Positions 33,717-40,060 of a stretch of 64,000 bases of DNA are shown piece after piece. This stretch comes from CAZCTO01 sp964501725 (lineage in GTDB: Bacteria > Bacillota > Clostridia > Saccharofermentanales > Saccharofermentanaceae), in assembly GCA_964501725.1 (NCBI GenBank), contig CAZCTO010000001.1:124001-188000 (forward strand), in the 5' to 3' direction. Made by a program: the position numbers and the translations under genes. How positions within the stretch are numbered: position 1 is the stretch's first letter; every line of letters begins with the position of its first letter. The notes beneath the pieces are model-generated. The model searched no databases, was not told where the DNA came from, and saw only the letters and a list, made by a program, of their open reading frames with translations.

Positions 33717-34343
33717 TCAATCATTACCGGAGGCAAGAATGAGTTTGTCTCCCTTTTCAATGCGCAAATTGGGTAACGCAAGAATAATTCGATCATGGCG
33801 GATAATGCCGAAAACATGTCTTTCATCGGTATCTTCAACTTCACGAATTTTGGCTCCGATAAAAGAATCATCTGTACTTACAACCGCAAACTGTATATTT
33901 TCTCCAAGGATGTTTGCACTGCAGCGATCGACCGTACATTCCTCTTCTGTTTCTGACAGTTCACGTAAAAATGCATCGACTGTAAGTTCAGTGGATGACA
34001 ATGTAACAAAACCGCTTTCATCGAAAATGTGATGACTTTCGGTATCGAAGATACGGGTGATTACGTGCTTGACATGAAATAGTTCACGCGCAATCTGTGA
34101 TGCCATAAGATTCTGGTTTTCACTCTCGCTCGTCGCACAGACTGCATCAGCTGTTTCAATTCCTGCTTCTTTCAATGAGTCTGTATCAATAATAACTCCG
34201 GAGACCGCAACGGCATTAATCTCGTTCTTGGCAATGATTTCTTCCGCATTCGGATCCACCAGAACCACATCATGCTCCATCCGAATCAGTCTGCGAAGAA
34301 GTATCAGACCCGCCCTTGATGCTCCTAAAACAATTATCTGCAT
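33717..34343 (-). CDS. Second KtrA/TrkA-like regulatory subunit
   Basis: A 208-residue protein with the same RCK_N plus RCK_C plan: MQIIVLGASRAGLILLRRLI, VVLVDPNAEEI, ADAVCATSESENQNLMAS, then a C-terminal TrkA_C-type domain ending GDKLILASGND. The glycine motif GASRAG differs from the usual GxGxxG in its middle position, so ligand binding may differ from its neighbour. GAGGGACATAT before ATG 34343 supports the start. Two different subunits next to one channel suggest a mixed gating ring or two sensing modes; that is inference. Confidence 0.88.
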   Translation of the reverse strand: MQIIVLGASRAGLILLRRLIRMEHDVVLVDPNAEEIIAKNEINAVAVSGVIIDTDSLKEAGIETADAVCATSESENQNLMASQIARELFHVKHVITRIFDTESHHIFDESGFVTLSSTELTVDAFLRELSETEEECTVDRCSANILGENIQFAVVSTDDSFIGAKIREVEDTDERHVFGIIRHDRIILALPNLRIEKGDKLILASGND

Positions 34344-34386
34344 ATATGTCCCTCAACAAGTATCCTTTGCTTATTTACCATATATA

Positions 34387-35181
34387 TCATCTTTTCCGAC
34401 TCAACACATAACCCATGATGGATGCAGCTGAAGATGCATTGAGCGACTCAGCCGAACCCGGCATTGGAATCCGAACCAGAACATCGCAGTCTGCGGAGCA
34501 ATCTTCTGACAATCCATGCGCTTCGTTCCCGATATATATCGCTGCAGGTAATGATATTTCGGCGTCATCCAGAGGCATTCCTCCGAGATGAGATGCAACC
34601 AATTGTACACCATTCGATTTTAAAATCAAGCCGGCTTCCGATACCGTGACTCCCTGGATAAGCGGCAAGTGAAAACAGGATCCCATCGAAGCCCGTATTG
34701 CTTTCTCGTTGAAAGGATCCACCGATCCATCCGTTATGATCACGGCGGAAAAATCGAAAGCATCGGCTATTCGGATGATAGTACCCAGGTTTCCGGGGTC
34801 TGAAATCGCTTCGCAAACAAAATACAGGTCCTTGCCCTTCATCGGCAACCCGGCCGGTTGTATAGGGGCAGTCACAACAGCAGCAACTCCCTGAGGACTT
34901 TGTGTGCTTCCCAACTTCGAAAACATGTGCTCCGGCATGGATATCATTTCGACGGCATCAGAAAACGCGAAAAGCTCGCTCCATTCAGAAGCGAGCTCAT
35001 CTCTCTTTTCGGAAAAAATCACTATCTCGGGTCGAAGTCCGGACTTAAAAGCATCTTCACACAGACGAACGCCCTCGAGAAAAACGACACCCGCATTCAT
35101 TGCCGTTTTCCTGTCATGCAACGATTGAATATACTTATACCGAGGGTTATCCCTGCTCGATATTCGCCGGATGCGGTTCAT
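34387..35181 (-). CDS. SpoU/TrmH-family RNA 2'-O-methyltransferase
   Basis: A 264-residue knotted methyltransferase. The N-terminal substrate domain begins IRRISSRDNPRYKYIQSLHDRK, and the catalytic domain has the three family motifs: ISDPGNLGTIIRIADAFDF (Asn and Arg), YIGNEAHGLS, and VRIPMPGSAESLNASSAASIMGY. Such enzymes methylate ribose in 23S rRNA or tRNA with S-adenosylmethionine. Genes of this kind commonly follow rplT, as here (5 nt after its stop), so a 23S rRNA target is likely. The exact nucleotide is unknown. Confidence 0.9.
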   Translation of the reverse strand: MNRIRRISSRDNPRYKYIQSLHDRKTAMNAGVVFLEGVRLCEDAFKSGLRPEIVIFSEKRDELASEWSELFAFSDAVEMISMPEHMFSKLGSTQSPQGVAAVVTAPIQPAGLPMKGKDLYFVCEAISDPGNLGTIIRIADAFDFSAVIITDGSVDPFNEKAIRASMGSCFHLPLIQGVTVSEAGLILKSNGVQLVASHLGGMPLDDAEISLPAAIYIGNEAHGLSEDCSADCDVLVRIPMPGSAESLNASSAASIMGYVLSRKR

Positions 35182-35186
35182 CGAAA

Positions 35187-35540
35187 TCAGATCGCAGATT
35201 TAGCCTGCTCACACAGAGCGGCAAAACCCTTGGGATCAGTAATCGCAATATCGGAAAGAACCTTACGATCCAGAAGAACTTCTGCTTTCTTCAGTCCGTT
35301 CATAAAACGGCTGTACGACATACCATTCAGACGGGCAGCAGCATTGATTCTCTGTATCCAAATCTTTCTGAACTCTCTTTTCTTATTTCTGCGGTCACGA
35401 TATGCATACACACCGGACTTCAGAACGGCCTGGTTGGCAACTTTGAACAACTTACTCTTATGGCCGAAATATCCCTTAGCCATCTTCAGTATCTTATGGT
35501 GACGCGCTCTTGTGCGCAGTCCTCTCTTAACTCTGGTCAT
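35187..35540 (-). CDS. rplT: Ribosomal protein L20
   Basis: 117 residues, the usual length. MTRVKRGLRTRARHHKILKM, then GHKSKLFKVANQAVLKSGVYAYRDRRNKKREFRKIWIQRINAA is unmistakable. L20 binds 23S rRNA early in assembly and also represses its own operon by binding the infC leader in Firmicutes. It is third in infC-rpmI-rplT. An AGGAGG precedes ATG 35540. Confidence 0.98.
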   Translation of the reverse strand: MTRVKRGLRTRARHHKILKMAKGYFGHKSKLFKVANQAVLKSGVYAYRDRRNKKREFRKIWIQRINAAARLNGMSYSRFMNGLKKAEVLLDRKVLSDIAITDPKGFAALCEQAKSAI

Positions 35541-35614
35541 GGGTTCTCCTCCTACTTAAATGTCTGTTTATATCCCGGAATCATCCGGAAGAATACCAAT
35601 TCGGATACCGATTA

Positions 35615-35812
35615 CTACATATAGGGAATCATTCCCCGAATAACTTGGGCATTGCTCGGTGACACAACCAGACTTCCGCGAAGTTGTCTCATTCTCTTGG
35701 TCGGTCTCTTACTTAAGATATGCCGACGGAAAGCCTGTGAACGCATAATCTTTCCTGTTCCCGTAACCTTAAATCTTTTCTTTGATGAACTGTGTGTCTT
35801 CTGCTTAGGCAT
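35615..35812 (-). CDS. rpmI: Ribosomal protein L35
   Basis: 65 residues: MPKQKTHSSSKKRFKVTGTG, then RSQAFRRHILSKRPTKRMRQLRG. Start ATG 35812 follows GAGGAGG by 9 nt; six further codons upstream only read through that site. It lies between infC (22 nt upstream) and rplT (74 nt downstream) in the conserved order. Confidence 0.98.
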   Translation of the reverse strand: MPKQKTHSSSKKRFKVTGTGKIMRSQAFRRHILSKRPTKRMRQLRGSLVVSPSNAQVIRGMIPYM

Positions 35813-35834
35813 GAACTGTTTCCTCCTCAATTAA

Positions 35835-36356
35835 TCAAGTCTTCTTAGGTGAAAGAAACATAACCATGTTTCTTCCTTCCACTTTAGGTGCTTTGTCAAT
35901 TTGTCCGACCTCAGCGCATGCATCCGCAAATTTATGCATCACCGCATAACCCTGAGACTGATATGCCATTTCGCGTCCACGATACTTAATCAGTACCTTG
36001 ACGCGATCACCCTCACTTAAAAATCGACATGCATTCTTCGTTTTGACATTCAGATCGTGATCTTCGGTGGTTAATCGCATACCGATTTCCTTGATCTCCG
36101 TCACTTTCTGACTCTTACGGGCTTCCTTCTCTCTCTTGGATTGCTCAAAAAGAAATTTGCCATAATCCATAATCCTGCAAACCGGATTATCTGCATTATT
36201 GGCGATCAGCACAAGATCAAGATCTTGATCTTCGGCTCTCTTTCTGGCTTCTGCGATCGTTACGACCCCTACCATGTTTCCGTCTGATTCAATTAACCTG
36301 ACTTCTTTGAAACGGATTGCATCGTTGAGTAGTTGCCCGCCAGCTTGTTTTGCGAT
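35835..36356 (-). CDS. infC: Translation initiation factor IF-3 with apparent AUC start
   Basis: IF-3 binds the 30S subunit and checks start codons. The first ATG in frame (36275) would drop the conserved N-terminal strand. Reading upstream gives AKQAGGQLLNDAIRFKEVRL then IESDGNMVGVV, the normal IF-3 beginning, and no ATG, GTG or TTG is available there. A full AGGAGG (36366-36371) sits 9 nt before ATC at 36354-36356, so I take AUC as the start, giving 173 residues, the family length. Rare AUU/AUC starts on infC let IF-3 repress itself, as known for E. coli. It leads infC-rpmI-rplT behind an attenuator leader. Confidence 0.9.
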   Translation of the reverse strand: MAKQAGGQLLNDAIRFKEVRLIESDGNMVGVVTIAEARKRAEDQDLDLVLIANNADNPVCRIMDYGKFLFEQSKREKEARKSQKVTEIKEIGMRLTTEDHDLNVKTKNACRFLSEGDRVKVLIKYRGREMAYQSQGYAVMHKFADACAEVGQIDKAPKVEGRNMVMFLSPKKT

Positions 36357-36493
36357 ATGAACGCACCTCCTCTTAATAAAAAAACGGAGCGAATCTTCAT
36401 CCGCTCCACAACAGCCGGAACTCCGGCAATCGATCTGTGAACCTCTTTACATAAAGCGTGAGGTGAGAAGCGGATGCCTCTACTTTCTATAAC
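36357..36493 (-). promoter_or_regulatory. infC leader, likely L20-type autoregulatory attenuator
   Basis: About 137 nt of untranslated leader between the expected start of transcription and infC. On the minus strand it holds AGAGGCATCCGCTTCTCACCTCACGC, a strong hairpin GCCGGA-GT-TCCGGC (36414-36427), and an intrinsic terminator just before the ribosome-binding site. This matches the plan of Firmicute L20 leaders, in which excess L20 favours the terminator. Identification is by layout and motif memory, not by a covariance search. Confidence 0.75.
36378..36407 (-). terminator. Attenuator terminator in the infC leader
   Basis: On the minus strand GGAGCGGAT-GAAG-ATTCGCTCC followed by GTTTTTTT, ending 7 nt before AGGAGG. 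A 9-bp stem with one G-U pair. Confidence 0.85.
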
Positions 36494-36499
36494 GTTGAT

Positions 36500-36528
36500 A
36501 TATTACCCGTAATTGAATCGCATGTCAA
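36500..36528 (-). promoter_or_regulatory. infC operon promoter
   Basis: On the minus strand a perfect TTGACA (36523-36528), a 17-nt spacer and TAATAT (36500-36505). Confidence 0.85.
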
Positions 36529-36557
36529 CCGCTTACGCTTACGTATGCAAAAAAACA

Positions 36558-36566
36558 TGTTATAAT
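36558..36566 (+). promoter_or_regulatory. Extended -10 promoter of the aminotransferase gene
   Basis: TGTTATAAT (TG-n-TATAAT), 53 nt before ATG 36620. The -35 region is poor, as is usual for extended -10 promoters. It is divergent from the infC promoter. Confidence 0.6.
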
Positions 36567-36619
36567 GTGTAAACGCAATCCCGAGCGGTGCAATTATACC
36601 ATTTCCGGAGGAAGAAAGT

Positions 36620-37792
36620 ATGATTTCCAAAAACATCGAAGGCAAGTTGAATTCCGGATTAATCCGTAAAATGTTCGAGGAAGGGAATCGTCTGAAAGCC
36701 CTCTACGGCAACGAAAATGTGTACGATTTTTCGATCGGAAATCCCGATCTCGAGCCGCCGGCAGAAGTTTTCCAAGCCTTACTGGATCTTACCGCTTCAC
36801 CTTCTGCGGGAATGCATGGCTATATGAGCAACAACGGGTATCTTTCGACCCGTAAAGCTGTTGCGGATCAACTGTCTTCGAACTGTGCTCTGAATATTGA
36901 TCCGGACTCCGTATGTATGACAGTCGGCGCAGCCGGTGCGATGAATGCGGTTTTTCGTTCGGTTCTTGATCCGGGAGAGGAAATCATACTTCTGGCACCG
37001 TTTTTTATGGAATATGTTAACTATATTGATAATCACGCCGGAAAAGCAGTCATTGTCCCAACCCAGAAAGACACTTTTCTGCCGGATATTGATGCGATCA
37101 GAGCAGCAATAACCCCCAAAACGAAGGCTATTGTCATTAATTCACCCAATAATCCTTCCGGTGTCCTTTATCCGGCATCCGTCCTCTCTTCGATCAACCA
37201 AGTCATGAAGGAGCAGGATCACGTAATTCATGTAATTTCTGATGAGCCCTACCGTGACCTGGTTTATGACGGGCTGAAAGCTCCGTCCCCCCTAGACTAT
37301 ATCGACAACTTGATCATTTGCTTCTCCTGGAGCAAATCCCTCTCCCTCCCCGGTGAGAGAATCGGATATACGGCGGTCAGTCCGCGGCACGAGGATTATC
37401 AAATTCTTTGTAAGGCGATTGTTTTTTCCAACCGGATTCTCGGCAGTGTAAATGCGCCTGCTTTGTTTCAGCGCGTGATCGAGAGATCAATCAATGCAAA
37501 AGTGGACGTATCCAATTACGAAAAGAGACGAAATATGCTTTTCGATGTTGTCACAAGAGCAGGGTTTTCCTGCAAAAAGCCGGACGGTGCTTTATATCTT
37601 TTCGTTGTGTCTCCGGATGACGATATGGTTTTCTGTGAAAAATGTGCCAAACATAACTTGCTGGTTGTACCGGGCTCGGCGTTCCACTGTCCGGGCTATT
37701 TCAGACTGGCGTTCTGCGTTTCCGAAGATACGATCATCCGCAGCGAAAAAGCGTTCACTGCTGTCGGACGGGAATACGGACTTATTGACTGA
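36620..37792 (+). CDS. PLP-dependent aminotransferase, class I/II
   Basis: A 390-residue fold-type I aminotransferase. The pyridoxal Lys is in CFSWSKSLSLPGERIGY, the phosphate-anchoring Ser-Lys lies in the same motif, the Asp/Tyr pair is in VISDEPYRDLVYD, the Asn in INSPNNPSGV and the carboxylate-binding Arg in YFRLAFCVS. It begins with FSIGNPDLEPP, typical of the aspartate/aromatic aminotransferase group of Clostridia that are close to AspC/PatA-type enzymes. The substrate cannot be set from sequence alone. GGAGGAAGAAAGT precedes ATG 36620. A single gene. Confidence 0.9.
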   Translation: MISKNIEGKLNSGLIRKMFEEGNRLKALYGNENVYDFSIGNPDLEPPAEVFQALLDLTASPSAGMHGYMSNNGYLSTRKAVADQLSSNCALNIDPDSVCMTVGAAGAMNAVFRSVLDPGEEIILLAPFFMEYVNYIDNHAGKAVIVPTQKDTFLPDIDAIRAAITPKTKAIVINSPNNPSGVLYPASVLSSINQVMKEQDHVIHVISDEPYRDLVYDGLKAPSPLDYIDNLIICFSWSKSLSLPGERIGYTAVSPRHEDYQILCKAIVFSNRILGSVNAPALFQRVIERSINAKVDVSNYEKRRNMLFDVVTRAGFSCKKPDGALYLFVVSPDDDMVFCEKCAKHNLLVVPGSAFHCPGYFRLAFCVSEDTIIRSEKAFTAVGREYGLID

Positions 37793-37810
37793 GTAATAGC
37801 CGGCACTTAA

Positions 37811-38479
37811 TCATACCGTATTCGTTATGATAACCGCCAGGAGTCCCGCAGACAGTGAAAGTCCTGCTTCAGCGTCAGGCGCGGCAAGTCGATTACTAAC
37901 CGAAAAGGACGATCCCGGAATAAGCGTTTGGTTTTCCAGGGGATAGTATAGCCCCCATGTTGACACTTTTTCTGCCGGCCCAAAAAGCGGTACCAACGAG
38001 ATAGAAAGTTCATTTCTATCCTCCGGATTACTCCACTGATGAAAATCAAATATAAAGGATACCGGTCCCTTAAGCGGATAAATCCATGTCTTACCGTCGG
38101 TCAGCGTCAGGTGTCTTCCCTCATTGGCCATTTTACCGGCAAGCATCATGTTTGAAAGAACATGGTCGAATCTTCCCTCAAAAGATACTATTAACAAGAC
38201 CGGTTTCCCGGTTGGAATGTCCATAAGGCATAGTTCAGAATCGGTAAAGTCCTTTTCGGTCGGAAATACACTCATCAGTATAAGATTGTCTTTGGCCCAG
38301 ATAAGCGTCTCGTCGCTGATTGAGTCCATATCGCCGATAATTTTGTCCGGAATCAATCCCATCCGCTTTGCATGATTGGCACCGCTGTCCGCACAAATAA
38401 TAAAGTCGTCCGGACGAATCTCCGAAAGAATTCCCTCATCATACAGATTCGGTCCGCCGGATATGACTACATAACGCAT
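37811..38479 (-). CDS. thiN: Thiamine pyrophosphokinase
   Basis: A 222-residue enzyme making thiamine diphosphate from thiamine and ATP. Motifs: ADSGANHAKRMGLIPD, IGDMDS, FPTEKDFTDSELCL and FEGRFDHVLSNM, which hold the metal- and ATP-binding acids, and a C-terminal beta domain with thiamine-facing loops. It is last in the long minus-strand operon. Its start overlaps the end of rpe by 13 nt, so translation is probably coupled. thiN beside rpe and rsgA is the usual Firmicute order. Confidence 0.93.
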   Translation of the reverse strand: MRYVVISGGPNLYDEGILSEIRPDDFIICADSGANHAKRMGLIPDKIIGDMDSISDETLIWAKDNLILMSVFPTEKDFTDSELCLMDIPTGKPVLLIVSFEGRFDHVLSNMMLAGKMANEGRHLTLTDGKTWIYPLKGPVSFIFDFHQWSNPEDRNELSISLVPLFGPAEKVSTWGLYYPLENQTLIPGSSFSVSNRLAAPDAEAGLSLSAGLLAVIITNTV

Positions 38480-39132
38480 TCGAGAATTTCCTCGACCGCT
38501 TTCTTCGGGTTCTTCGATTCGAAAACGGCACTTCCGACCACAAGCAGTCTTGCACCCGCTTTAACAACGTCTGCGGCATTTCGGGCTGATATTCCTCCGT
38601 CAACGGAAAGAATGGCTCTGCTGTTAGTCCGATCCAACTGCTCTCTGATTTTTCTTATTCGTTCAAATGACTCCGGAATAAACTCCTGACCGCCGAAGCC
38701 CGGACGGACGGACATGATCAGCACTAAATCCAATTGATCAAGATATGGGAAAAGCGCTTCAACGGGAGTATCCGGGTGGACGGATAGACCTGCAAGTTTT
38801 CCAACTTTATGAATTGCGTCGATTCCTTCCTGCGGATGCTCCATTGTCTCGATATGTAATGTGATGATATCGGCTCCCGCTTCGGAAAAAGCGGCAACAT
38901 ACTCCAGCGGGTTTTCAATCATCAGATGTACATCGAAAATGTGTGTGGATATCTTCCTGATTGATTTAATTACCGGTACGCCGATCGTGATATTCCGCAC
39001 ATAATGACCGTCCATAACATCCACATGAAGATATTTTGATACCGGTCTGACGCCTAGGATTTCCTCTCCCAAACGGCCGAAATCCGCCGATAATATAGAA
39101 GGTGCAACTTCGACATGGTTATAGCTTTCCAT
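38467..39132 (-). CDS. rpe: Ribulose-phosphate 3-epimerase
   Basis: A 221-residue TIM-barrel enzyme of the pentose phosphate pathway. VAPSILSADFGRLGEEI, HVDVMDGHYVRNITIG, FDVHLMIENP, VRPGFGGQEFIPES and SVDGGISARN carry the metal-binding His and Asp residues. I set the start at ATG 39132 (MESYNHVEVAPSILS) with GGGAGAAGAATT upstream; it overlaps the end of rsgA by 14 nt. The longer frame adds residues that are just the rsgA tail in another frame. Confidence 0.95.
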   Translation of the reverse strand: MESYNHVEVAPSILSADFGRLGEEILGVRPVSKYLHVDVMDGHYVRNITIGVPVIKSIRKISTHIFDVHLMIENPLEYVAAFSEAGADIITLHIETMEHPQEGIDAIHKVGKLAGLSVHPDTPVEALFPYLDQLDLVLIMSVRPGFGGQEFIPESFERIRKIREQLDRTNSRAILSVDGGISARNAADVVKAGARLLVVGSAVFESKNPKKAVEEILECVM

Positions 39133-40039
39133 AATTCTTCTCCCTGCCGGTAGTTCTGTTATTGTCCCGATCCTCAACCTGCCTTAGGATTAATCGATAT
39201 CGATCCAGTCTTCCGGAATCCATATTCGCATCCGGAATTCTACACCCTAATTCGCCAACATGCCTGCAATCATCAAAATGACATTTCTCTTCAATAGCCG
39301 TCAATTCAGGATAGCCGTTCATAATGTCACTGATCCCGACATCCGTCATCAGTATATCCAGATTGGTGAATCCGGGCGAATCGATTAAGAATCCGTTACC
39401 CATCGGAAAAAGCTCCACATGACGGGTCGTATGTTTTCCGGAGTTATTGCGTTCGCTGACCATGCCGACTTCCCGTTCCGATATTCCGGTAATCTTGTTG
39501 CAAAGTGTTGATTTCCCGACACCGGACTGACCGGCAAACCCCACAGTGTTGCCGTCAAAATACTTCTGAAGCAACTTGTCGTTCATCGCATCCGATTCGG
39601 CTGAGCACAGAACATCAAATCCCGCTTTTTCATAAACAGTACGTATATTTTCGCCTTCGTCCGGATCCAGATCCATCTTGGTAATCCAAATCACCGGGCG
39701 AATCGAATTCTTGATACAAAGGATCAACATTTTATCGAGCATTTCAAAATACGGAACCGGTTTCTGAGTCGAAATTGTCAAAATCAATACGTCAACATTT
39801 GAAATTGACGGTCGAATAAGCAAATTTTTTCTTGGAAGAACATCCGATATGATAAACGGAACATCCGGATCTCCCGAGGCTTCGATGTCGACACGATCTC
39901 CGACGGTCGGAACTATTTTCCTTTTCCGGAGTATTCCTCGAGGCGAAGCCATAACAAACGTTCCGTCGGCTGTTCGAATCGTATACAGTCCTCCGACACC
40001 TTTTACGATTGTCCCTGATAATTTTATCGTCTCAGGCAT
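39119..40039 (-). CDS. rsgA: Ribosome assembly GTPase RsgA
   Basis: A 306-residue circularly permuted GTPase for late 30S maturation. An OB domain comes first, then G4 (ITKMDLD), G1 (GQSGVGKSTLCN), switch region (SERNNSGKHTTRHVELF) and G3 (DSPGFTNLD). The C-terminal zinc knuckle is CHFDDCRHVGELGC. It lies 21 nt after prkC. rsgA next to prkC and prpC is conserved in Firmicutes, and in that phylum RsgA is a reported target of the PASTA kinase. Confidence 0.95.
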   Translation of the reverse strand: MPETIKLSGTIVKGVGGLYTIRTADGTFVMASPRGILRKRKIVPTVGDRVDIEASGDPDVPFIISDVLPRKNLLIRPSISNVDVLILTISTQKPVPYFEMLDKMLILCIKNSIRPVIWITKMDLDPDEGENIRTVYEKAGFDVLCSAESDAMNDKLLQKYFDGNTVGFAGQSGVGKSTLCNKITGISEREVGMVSERNNSGKHTTRHVELFPMGNGFLIDSPGFTNLDILMTDVGISDIMNGYPELTAIEEKCHFDDCRHVGELGCRIPDANMDSGRLDRYRLILRQVEDRDNNRTTGREKNYGKL

Positions 40040-40060
40040 TCACGATTCCTTTCCATTTCA

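Noticed and set aside
34858..35502. A 214-codon open frame opposite the rRNA methylase and L20 genes
   Set aside because: It crosses two clear minus-strand genes and has no conserved content.
35835..36275. IF-3 starting at ATG 36275
   Set aside because: This would remove the conserved N-terminal 26 residues and has no ribosome-binding site; the upstream codons encode the normal IF-3 start.
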